A stretch of 5,719 nt of DNA from Trebonia sp. (GTDB lineage: Bacteria; Actinomycetota; Actinomycetes; Streptosporangiales; Streptosporangiaceae). A program made the position numbers and the translations under genes. The stretch's first letter is position 1. Each line of letters opens with the position of its first letter. Positions 1 to 5,360 of this stretch are shown one piece after another. Location of the stretch: NCBI GenBank assembly GCA_030043595.1, contig JASHXJ010000433.1, positions 1-5,719 of the forward strand, in the 5' to 3' direction. Under the pieces are notes generated by a model. The model made no database searches and was not told where the DNA came from. It worked only from the letters and a program-made list of their open reading frames with translations.

Positions 1-1047
1 GCCGGTCCCGGTGCCAGTCTCCGGGCCAGTCTCCGGGCCAGTCTCCGTGCCAGTCTCCGGGCCGGCCCCGGCCGGGCCGGCGCCGCGGGCGGGCAGGCGG
101 CCGATACGGCTGCGGCGGACCACCTGGACCGAGGGGTCGTTGTCGTCCTCGCGCCCCGGCGCGTAGATGTCCGGCTCCAGGTAGATGGTCTCGGCGATCG
201 GCACGGCAGCCCGCACCCGCTTTTCCGCGGCGTCGATCCTGGCCGCAAGGGCGGCGGCGGGCAACGACCCGGGCACGGCGACCTTGGCGGCGACCAGCAG
301 CGAATCCGGGCCGACGTGCGAGGTACGCAGGTGGATCACCCGGAACCCTTCCGGTCCGTCCTCAAGGGCGGCGACGATGGACGCCGCGACCTCGGCGCTG
401 GCCGACTCGCCGATCAGCAGGCTCTTCGTCTCGTATCCGACAATGAACGCCGCGCAGGCCAGCAGCACCCCGACCGCCACCGAGCCGGCTCCGTCCCACA
501 CGCCGGAGTGCGTCAGCTCGGACAGCAGCACGCCGAGAAACGCGAACGTCAGCCCCAGCAGCGCGGCCAGGTCCTCCATGAGGACGACGGGCAGCTCCGG
601 TGACTTGGTCCCGTGCACGAACGAGCGCCAGCTCCGTCCCGACCGTTCGCGGTTCGCCTCCCTGATCGCCGTCCGCAGTGAGAAGGACTCGAGCACGACG
701 CAGACGCCGAGCACCCCGAACGCGACCTCCGGCGACCGGACGGCCTCGGGGGACAGGATCTTGTGCACCCCGTCGTAGACGGAGAACACCGCGCCGACGG
801 TGAACAGCAGGACCGCCACCACGAAGGCGTAGAAGTACCGCTCCCGGCCGAACCCGAACGGGTGCAGCTCGGTCCTGGCGCGCCGTGACCTGCCGCTGCC
901 GATCAGCAGCAGTATCTCGTTGCCCGTGTCGGCGACCGAGTGCACGGACTCGGCGAGCAGCGACGCGGACCCGGTGATGAGAAACGCGATGAACTTCGCG
1001 ATGGCGATGCCCAGGTTGGCCGCGAGGGCGGCGATGACTGCCTTCAT
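1..1047 (-). CDS. Cation diffusion facilitator (CDF) metal transporter, 3' end beyond the window
   Basis: Probable inner-membrane efflux transporter for zinc or another divalent cation, working by proton antiport as CDF proteins do. The 349 residues in the window begin at ATG 1047 and the frame is still open at position 1. Six membrane segments are visible (about 5-24, 30-50, 72-92, 107-124, 153-174, 184-206). The signature TGSASLLAESVHSVAD at 25-40 carries the TM2 metal motif HxxxD (H36, D40), followed by HPFGFGRERYFYAF at 62-75, which resembles the ZnT9-like subgroup. TM5 has MEDLAALLG at 157-165 where classical CDFs carry HxxxD. A cytoplasmic CDF domain covers about 209-292 (ending ETIYLEPDIY). 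From about 300 the protein becomes a disordered Gly/Pro/Glu/Thr tail built of 12-bp repeats. The start lies 7 bp after the SIS-gene stop with no clear Shine-Dalgarno, so translation is probably coupled. Family is certain; metal specificity is not readable. Confidence 0.93.
   Translation of the reverse strand, partial: MKAVIAALAANLGIAIAKFIAFLITGSASLLAESVHSVADTGNEILLLIGSGRSRRARTELHPFGFGRERYFYAFVVAVLLFTVGAVFSVYDGVHKILSPEAVRSPEVAFGVLGVCVVLESFSLRTAIREANRERSGRSWRSFVHGTKSPELPVVLMEDLAALLGLTFAFLGVLLSELTHSGVWDGAGSVAVGVLLACAAFIVGYETKSLLIGESASAEVAASIVAALEDGPEGFRVIHLRTSHVGPDSLLVAAKVAVPGSLPAAALAARIDAAEKRVRAAVPIAETIYLEPDIYAPGREDDNDPSVQVVRRSRIGRLPARGAGPAGAGPETGTETGPETGPETGTGTG
13..60 (-). repeat. 12-bp in-frame tandem repeat in the CDF C-terminal tail
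   Basis: Four consecutive 12-bp units (plus-strand gccagtctccgg at 13-24, 25-36, 37-48 and 49-60; the third ends in t) differ at one base. Positions 1-12 look like a decayed further unit. On the minus strand they encode Gly-Pro/Thr-Glu-Thr repeats. The array reaches almost to the window edge and may continue beyond it. Near identity suggests recent slippage or unequal exchange. Confidence 0.9.
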
Positions 1048-1054
1048 CCGCGAA

Positions 1055-2269
1055 CTACACCGGAGGTTCCGTGAGGTCCCGCAGGTCCTTGATCGCGGCG
1101 ATCGCGAGCGGATCGATGCCGCAGGCGATCCCCAGGTACGCGGACGCGTAGTCGAGTAGCTGCACGGTTCCGGCCAGGCGCAGCAGCGGGTCGGCACCCT
1201 CCATCGCGATCTCCGACACGTCAATGCCCCGCGCCGCGGCCAGCGACGCGGCGGCCGACCGCGCGCGCGTGATGGCGGAGTGCTCCCCGGCATGGTCGGC
1301 CAGCAGGACGAGCCGCAGCGACACCGGGGCTTCCGTCCCGTCGTCCAGCGCACCGACGTCCTCATCGGAAAGCCCCTCGAACGACGCGTCGCCGAAGTCC
1401 TCGGCCGCGGGGAAGTCCGGCTCGGGCGCCGGGGCGAACGGGCCGTCGAAGGCGGCCACCTGGTCGTGGCCGGCCTCAGGGAGCACTCCGGCCAGTGAGG
1501 GGTACTTCGCGTTCGCGGCCAGCTGGGACGCGAGCCGCCGCGCCGCGACCGCCGCGAGCGGCGACCCGCCCCAGATCAGCGGCAGCGTCCCCACCAGGTC
1601 CAGCGCGAGCGACTTCCCCGGGTTGACGAACGACTCGCTGGACGGGCGGCACTGGTGCGCGATGTCCTCCATGGCGACCGCCGCGGCCTCGTACGCGGCC
1701 GCCTCGACCCGCGCGACGCCGAGCCGCGACGCGATCACCAGCAGCGGGACAGCCAGCGCCCACGGCGTGGACCGGGCCGGGCCACCGGAGGTCACCGGGA
1801 CGAACGCGCCCCGCGCGGCCAGGGTCAGCTGCTGCAGCGGCGAGCCAGGCGCGCCGACCCCGGCCAGTTCGCAGCCGCGCCGGGACGCCTCCGTGGCGAG
1901 TGCGAGCACCTCGGCGGTGTGCCCTGAACCGGACACCGCGATCACCAGGTCCGCCGCGCCCACCCAGCCTGGCAGCTGGTACCCGGTCACGCCGGTGACC
2001 TGGACCGGCGACCCTGGCCCGCAGATCGCGGCGAGCGCGTCGCCGGCGAACACGGAGCCGCCGGCACCGGCTGTGACTATCGCGCGCGGCCGCCAGTCCG
2101 GCCGCAGCGGGGACAGGTCGGCCTCCGCGCAGGCGCGCAGCGCGGTCCGGACCTGGGCGGCGGACGACGCGATCTGCCGCAGCATCCCGCCCGGGTCCCC
2201 GGACTCGACCAGCTCGGGGTCGTCAAGCCGGAACGCGGCGAGCGCCACGCCCCCGTGCGGGGTGTTCAC
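1055..2269 (-). CDS. SIS-domain phosphosugar isomerase-like protein (PGI/PMI family, TobH-like)
   Basis: 404-residue cytoplasmic protein of the family containing bifunctional phosphoglucose/phosphomannose isomerases and the actinobacterial 'TobH' proteins. The first SIS domain has the phosphate loop GAGGSVFAGD (68-77) and the phosphosugar motif VSGSGHTAE (112-120), then TSGGPARSTPW (160-170). The second half carries NAKYPSLAGVLPEAGHDQ (253-270). An acidic Glu/Asp/Pro insert follows at about 278-315, then the PGI C-terminal region ending GIDPLAIAAIKDLR (384-397). In isomerases that I recall, the segment before NAK reads NE; here it reads AA, so the proposed catalytic Glu seems absent, while His267 is kept. 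The GTG start at 2269 is chosen because it overlaps the Trm112 stop as GTGA and gives a sensible N-terminus; an in-frame ATG at 2380 would lie inside Trm112. Interconversion of hexose 6-phosphates is plausible, but a regulatory or binding role is equally possible. Confidence 0.85.
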   Translation of the reverse strand: MNTPHGGVALAAFRLDDPELVESGDPGGMLRQIASSAAQVRTALRACAEADLSPLRPDWRPRAIVTAGAGGSVFAGDALAAICGPGSPVQVTGVTGYQLPGWVGAADLVIAVSGSGHTAEVLALATEASRRGCELAGVGAPGSPLQQLTLAARGAFVPVTSGGPARSTPWALAVPLLVIASRLGVARVEAAAYEAAAVAMEDIAHQCRPSSESFVNPGKSLALDLVGTLPLIWGGSPLAAVAARRLASQLAANAKYPSLAGVLPEAGHDQVAAFDGPFAPAPEPDFPAAEDFGDASFEGLSDEDVGALDDGTEAPVSLRLVLLADHAGEHSAITRARSAAASLAAARGIDVSEIAMEGADPLLRLAGTVQLLDYASAYLGIACGIDPLAIAAIKDLRDLTEPPV

Positions 2270-2469
2270 CCGGGGCTGCCCGGCTGGCTCTCCGGCTGGC
2301 TTTCCGGGTGGCGCGCCTCGTCGACGAGCAGCACCGGGATGTTGTCCCGTACCGGGCAGGCCAGCCCGCACCCGGTGCACACCAGCTCGCTCGCGGCGTC
2401 GTCGACGCGAAGGTCGGCGCGGCAGTTCGGGCAGACGATGATCTCCAGCAGCCAGTCGTCAAGTTCCAT
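2266..2469 (-). CDS. Trm112 family zinc-binding protein
   Basis: Small 67-residue zinc-ribbon protein. In eukaryotes and archaea Trm112 is the activating partner of several methyltransferases; the role of the bacterial version is mostly inferred. Visible features are CPNC (13-16) and CTGC (31-34), which form a four-cysteine zinc site, and the family hallmark VRDNIPVLL (40-48). The core ends near residue 53. The last 14 residues are a Pro-Glu-Ser-Gln repeat tail not typical of the family. ATG 2469 is preferred. A GTG two codons upstream (2475) is also in frame, and no strong ribosome site separates them. The stop codon overlaps the GTG of the SIS gene by four bases, so the two are probably translationally coupled. 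In related genomes a phosphomannomutase gene sits immediately upstream; here only 68 bp separate Trm112 from DUF3499. Confidence 0.93.
   Translation of the reverse strand: MELDDWLLEIIVCPNCRADLRVDDAASELVCTGCGLACPVRDNIPVLLVDEARHPESQPESQPGSPG
2284..2307 (-). repeat. Two 12-bp repeats in the Trm112 C-terminal tail
   Basis: Plus-strand units ctggctctccgg (2284-2295) and ctggctttccgg (2296-2307) differ at one base and encode Pro-Glu-Ser-Gln twice. A degenerate third unit (Pro-Gly-Ser-Pro) lies at the lower-coordinate side and runs into the stop/start overlap with the SIS gene. Confidence 0.75.
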
Positions 2470-2537
2470 ATACACACGTTCCCACTCGTCGCGCCGAGCC
2501 CGGCAGCCGGGGGGCAGCAGGGGTCTTAGCGCGCGGA
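2470..2537. other. 68-bp gap where phosphomannomutase is usually encoded
   Basis: Intergenic stretch between the DUF3499 stop and the Trm112 start. No coding remnant is visible. It contains a 5-bp inverted repeat with a 3-base loop (cccgg cag ccggg, 2499-2511), too short and without a T-run to be a convincing terminator. The short same-strand spacing suggests that DUF3499 and Trm112 share a transcript. Confidence 0.5.
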
Positions 2538-3002
2538 CTAGGCCTCGGGCTGGGCGCTCGGGGCGGAGCGAAGGACGCGAAGGTGGCCACGGCGGCCCAC
2601 CTCGACACCCTGGCCGACTGGCTCGGCGAGGCCGGGACGCGGGGAACCGCCGGGGGCGCCTGGGGCGCCGGACCCGCCGGAGTGCGGGGCGGCGGTGGGC
2701 AGCTCCTCGCGGGCGCGTTCCGGGTGGCCGGGCTGGCCCAGACGCTGGGCCTCGCGGACGACGTTCGCCAGCGCCTCGAGGTCGTCGGCGCGCTCCTGGG
2801 CCGGGTCTCGCGGCAACCGCACCACATCCCAGCCGCGCGGCACGACCAGCCGCGCGGCGTGCTTCTCGCACAGGTCGTAACAATGCGGCTCGACGTAGGC
2901 CGCAAGCGGGCCGAGCACGGCTGTGGAGTCGCGGTACACGTACGTGAGCGTGTAGACGGGAGGCTGCCTGCACGCGGTGCGTGAGCAGCAACGGGAATTC
3001 AC
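2538..3002 (-). CDS. DUF3499 domain-containing protein
   Basis: 154-residue actinobacterial conserved protein of unknown function. The N-terminal 63 residues are the hallmark domain: CCSRTAC (5-11), TLTYVYRDSTAVLGPL (18-33), HCYDLCEKH (40-48) and RGWDVVRL (56-63). The Cys/His pattern (C5/C6, C11, H40, C41, C45, H48) looks like a small zinc-binding fold; that is inference. A helix follows at about 73-88 (DDLEALANVVREAQRL). From 90 the chain is Pro/Gly/Ala-rich and probably disordered. GTG at 3002 is chosen because a strong Shine-Dalgarno precedes it at the usual distance and the conserved domain begins five residues in. It is divergent from the zincin-like gene, as in other actinobacteria, and probably leads the minus-strand run through Trm112, SIS and CDF. 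Confidence 0.92.
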   Translation of the reverse strand: MNSRCCSRTACRQPPVYTLTYVYRDSTAVLGPLAAYVEPHCYDLCEKHAARLVVPRGWDVVRLPRDPAQERADDLEALANVVREAQRLGQPGHPERAREELPTAAPHSGGSGAPGAPGGSPRPGLAEPVGQGVEVGRRGHLRVLRSAPSAQPEA

Positions 3003-3006
3003 CAGC

Positions 3007-3013
3007 CCACCTC
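3007..3013 (-). promoter_or_regulatory. Ribosome binding site of the DUF3499 gene
   Basis: Minus-strand GAGGTGG lies four bases upstream of GTG 3002. It is one of the clearest Shine-Dalgarno sequences in the window and fixes the GTG as the start. Confidence 0.7.
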
Positions 3014-3027
3014 GCTCACCAGATCGT

Positions 3028-3041
3028 TATCGGCCACGATA
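3028..3041. promoter_or_regulatory. Palindrome upstream of DUF3499, possible operator
   Basis: Perfect inverted repeat tatcg-gcca-cgata, 26 bp upstream of the DUF3499 start. It overlaps weak -10-like hexamers on the minus strand (TATCGT, GATAAC) without a matching -35 at proper spacing. It could be an operator or chance; no known regulator site is recognised. Confidence 0.22.
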
Positions 3042-3156
3042 GCAGCGCGATCCCCGCTAGCACGCGCAAAAGTCATGCCCGAGTGAGCGCCGTCAGCGTG
3101 CCCCGACAGGCCCGCCCCCCAGGCCGAGGATGCGGTTTTTTCGTCGCTCACATCGG

Positions 3157-3238
3157 CTGACGGTACCTATCGGGAGCCGGTAACGCCATCACCCGGCCCC
3201 GTTCACGATCGTGTCGTTTTGTCTGGCCTGACGGTACC
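3157..3238 (+). repeat. Direct repeat ctgacggtacc, two copies in the divergent intergenic region
   Basis: An exact 11-bp sequence occurs at 3157-3167 and 3228-3238, 71 bp start to start, inside the 264-bp region between DUF3499 and the zincin-like gene. Such a long exact match within a short noncoding region suggests paired regulator sites. The spacing is close to seven helical turns. No known family is recognised. Apart from this repeat, the palindrome at 3028-3041 and a short T-run near 3136, I see nothing else in 3003-3266. Confidence 0.4.
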
Positions 3239-3247
3239 CGCTAGGTG
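3219..3247 (+). promoter_or_regulatory. Candidate promoter of the zincin-like gene
   Basis: ttgtct (3219-3224) and taggtg (3242-3247) are separated by 17 bp, roughly matching the actinobacterial housekeeping pattern TTGACn / TAGnnT. The second copy of the 11-bp direct repeat lies between the two hexamers, where a bound protein would block or tune transcription. The -10 match is imperfect. Confidence 0.25.
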
Positions 3248-3266
3248 CCCGGCAGCGATACGCTCA

Positions 3267-3749
3267 GTGACTGTGTACGGCGGTGAGGACGGCTCCGTTG
3301 CCAGGCAGGGCATCCGGCGGCGGGACCGCAGGGGGCGGGGCCTGCGGGGGCGGCTGGTGCCGCCAGAGGTGCCGCTGTACCGTACCCGGGCACAGCAGTT
3401 CGACGACATGGTGCTTGAGGCGGTCGCCCGGCTGGAGCCGCGCTGGGAGACCGAGCTCGCGGGCGTCGAATTCGCCGTCCAGGAGGTGCCCGAGGCTGAC
3501 GAGCTGGCCGACGACAGCGGACCGCTGCCGCTGGCGCGGGTGGTTCCCGGCTCGACGGATCCGCGGGACCCCGCCCGCCCCGCCTCGCCCACGCGCATCG
3601 TGGTGTACCGCCGCCCTCTTCTGGCCAGGGCCGAGGACGATGACGAGCTGAGCGACCTCCTCTTCGAAGTCGTGGTCGAGGAGTTCGCGCGCGTGCTCGG
3701 GCTGGACCCGGAGTCGATCGACCCCGGCTACCGCGACGGCTTCGACTGA
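3267..3749 (+). CDS. Zincin-like 'metallopeptidase family' protein with degenerate active site
   Basis: About 160 residues, related to the small zincin-1 metallopeptidases and their actinobacterial relatives that sit divergent to DUF3499. Visible features are a basic start, IRRRDRRGRGLRG (16-28); a helical segment QFDDMVLEAVARLEPRW (44-60); the strand VEFAVQEVP (67-75); RIVVYRRPLLARA (110-122); and the helix that should carry HExxH, which here reads FEVVVEEFARVLGL (133-146). Both zinc-binding histidines are absent (Phe133, Val137); only Glu134 remains. Proteolysis is therefore unlikely, and a scaffolding role is possible. The start is uncertain: GTG 3267, GTG 3273 and TTG 3219 are all in frame and none has a good ribosome site. 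GTG 3267 gives an N-terminus of the length I expect. It ends 6 bp from the convergent DUF5719 gene, with no terminator between. Confidence 0.85.
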   Translation: MTVYGGEDGSVARQGIRRRDRRGRGLRGRLVPPEVPLYRTRAQQFDDMVLEAVARLEPRWETELAGVEFAVQEVPEADELADDSGPLPLARVVPGSTDPRDPARPASPTRIVVYRRPLLARAEDDDELSDLLFEVVVEEFARVLGLDPESIDPGYRDGFD

Positions 3750-3755
3750 CCGGCG

Positions 3756-5360
3756 CTAGGGCAGGATGGCCGTGTACGAGTCCTGCGCCGGCGGCAGGGT
3801 GATCACGGTGAGCGCGCTCGGTACCGGCAGCAGCGAGACGAGGGGGGCCGACAGCCCGCCGCTGCCGGCGGTCACCACGCGGGCGGCGTAGAGCGGGCCG
3901 GATCCGGCAAGCGGCGTGATCACGATCGCGAATGGCTGCCGCCCGCCCGGCGGGCGCGGCACGGTCACCGCGACCGTATAGCCGGCCTGCACCGTCGCGA
4001 GCTGCTGTGTCCCGGCGCCAGCCGCACCATCGGTACCGGACGGAATCACCGCGATGGTCGCGCGCACGGCGCGGGCCGGGGCGGTGAGGATCAGGCCCAC
4101 CGTGAGGCCGCGCGTGGCCGGATTTCCGGCCACCACGCCCTGCTCCGTCACCGGCGCGACGGCAGTGGTGAACGAGCCGATGCCCTGGCCGGGAACCAGC
4201 ACCCCCGCGGTGATCGGCACGCTGGACGTCAGCTCCAGCGCCGCGGCCGACGCGCCGAGCGAGGTGAGCGGGAACGCCACCGTGGCGCCGGCCGGGGCTT
4301 GCACCGGCGACGAGCCGAACGGCTCGAACACGCCCTTAGCGGTGAATGCCACCACCGTCACCTGCGCGTTGCTCGAACCGGGCACCGTCACGAACAGCCG
4401 TGCCGCGCTGCTGGCAACCGTCAGCCCGGGTATCACCAGCTGCGTCGACGGAGCGGCCGCCTGCGGCAGCCAGGCGCCGCCTGAGCCGCCGTTGTCCTCC
4501 CAGACCGAGGCCGCGACCTGTCCGGAACTCGTCTGGACGTGCAGCGCCAGCGCGGCCGAGCCGCTGACGTACGGGGTGATCTTCTCCATCACGAACTGGT
4601 GCGGGGAGACGGTGATGCCGCTGTTCAGCCCGCTCTGCAGGCCGGCGTCGGTGAGGATGCTCACGTCCACGGTGGCCGCGAGATCGCCGGTGTTCATCAG
4701 GTACAGCCGGATGTCCGTTGCGCCTGCCGCCGCGCCGGTTCCGACAAACCACATGTCCGAGGCCGGGTGCGCGCAGCTGACCGTGCCCATGCCGGAGGCA
4801 GTAGCCTGCTCAGCCTCGAAGCCCATCGCCATCTGACCGGTCGCGGCGATCGCTGTTCCGCCGTATAGCGCCGCATCGGGCGCGAGGACCGTCGCCTGCG
4901 TGGCCGGCGCGGATACGGTGACCGGCTGCGCCGACGGTGCGGCGTGCGTGCCTGCGGTATGCGACGTGCCCGGGGTCGGCGCCGCGGTACTGCCCACCGC
5001 GGACGCCGTCGGCGACGCGGACGCGGCCGGCGACGCGGACGCCTTCGCCGTCGAGGTCGCGGCGGGCCTGGGCTTGGTTACGGCGGGCATGGCCGGCACG
5101 GCGCTGAGAGTGACGGATCCGGTAGGCGCCGCCGCGGCTCTGGCGGCCTGGGCCTGCCGCGGCATCGCGATCATCGCGATGTCGGCGGTGCCGGTGTCCG
5201 GGCCTGGCGGGGGGCAGGACCGGGTAATGGAGGTCACCGCGCCGCTCGTCGCCGTCGGCTGGGCGGCGGCCCGGGAAGCGCCAGGCTCGGTGCGCCAGGC
5301 GGCCACGTACACCACGATGAGCACCAGCAGCACGACACCAAGCAAGCCCAGGCGCCGCAT
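3756..5360 (-). CDS. DUF5719 family membrane-anchored extracytoplasmic protein
   Basis: 534-residue protein of unknown function. Residues 4-21 (LGLLGVVLLVLIVVYVAA) form one hydrophobic segment after two arginines, an uncleaved signal anchor that puts the rest outside the membrane. Residues about 68-160 are an Ala/Ser/Thr/Pro-rich stalk. The conserved domain begins near YGGTAIAATGQMAMGFEAEQ (166-185), followed by CAHPASDMWFVG (196-207), the family hallmark, and continues as beta-rich Ala/Val/Thr/Gly repeats to the end. The only cysteines are C49 and C196, which could form a disulfide. The ATG overlaps the upstream stop by one base (TGATG), and a good Shine-Dalgarno GGAGAG (5371-5366) lies inside the end of the upstream gene, so the pair is translationally coupled. 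A partnership with the upstream glycosyltransferase-type protein in envelope glycan assembly is inference from the conserved pairing. Confidence 0.9.
   Translation of the reverse strand: MRRLGLLGVVLLVLIVVYVAAWRTEPGASRAAAQPTATSGAVTSITRSCPPPGPDTGTADIAMIAMPRQAQAARAAAAPTGSVTLSAVPAMPAVTKPRPAATSTAKASASPAASASPTASAVGSTAAPTPGTSHTAGTHAAPSAQPVTVSAPATQATVLAPDAALYGGTAIAATGQMAMGFEAEQATASGMGTVSCAHPASDMWFVGTGAAAGATDIRLYLMNTGDLAATVDVSILTDAGLQSGLNSGITVSPHQFVMEKITPYVSGSAALALHVQTSSGQVAASVWEDNGGSGGAWLPQAAAPSTQLVIPGLTVASSAARLFVTVPGSSNAQVTVVAFTAKGVFEPFGSSPVQAPAGATVAFPLTSLGASAAALELTSSVPITAGVLVPGQGIGSFTTAVAPVTEQGVVAGNPATRGLTVGLILTAPARAVRATIAVIPSGTDGAAGAGTQQLATVQAGYTVAVTVPRPPGGRQPFAIVITPLAGSGPLYAARVVTAGSGGLSAPLVSLLPVPSALTVITLPPAQDSYTAILP
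5011..5042 (-). repeat. Short direct repeat in the DUF5719 stalk
   Basis: ggcgacgcggacgc occurs at 5011-5024 and 5029-5042 (18-bp period). It encodes part of the Ala-Ser-Pro linker (about residues 107-118). It looks like slippage within a low-complexity stalk; length variation there would probably be tolerated. Confidence 0.6.

Noticed and set aside
185..778. 197-codon plus-strand open frame opposite the CDF gene
   Set aside because: No recognisable motif; the minus strand encodes a clear CDF transporter over the same bases.
2270..2380. ATG at 2380 as the start of the SIS protein
   Set aside because: It would add 37 Arg/Pro/Gly-rich residues overlapping the Trm112 coding region. GTG 2269 with the GTGA overlap fits better.
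1224..2441. 405-codon plus-strand open frame opposite the SIS and Trm112 genes
   Set aside because: Ser/Ala/Pro-rich translation without recognisable motifs, exactly antisense to well-conserved genes. Long antisense frames are expected at this GC content.
2499..2511. Hairpin between DUF3499 and Trm112 as a terminator
   Set aside because: Only 5 base pairs with a 3-base loop and no T-run. In such GC-rich DNA this is expected by chance.
3134..3140. T-run as an intrinsic terminator or promoter element
   Set aside because: No stable hairpin precedes it on either strand, and no gene ends nearby.
4054..4836. 260-codon plus-strand open frame opposite DUF5719
   Set aside because: Low-complexity translation with no domain and fully antisense to a recognised family; a shadow of the real gene.
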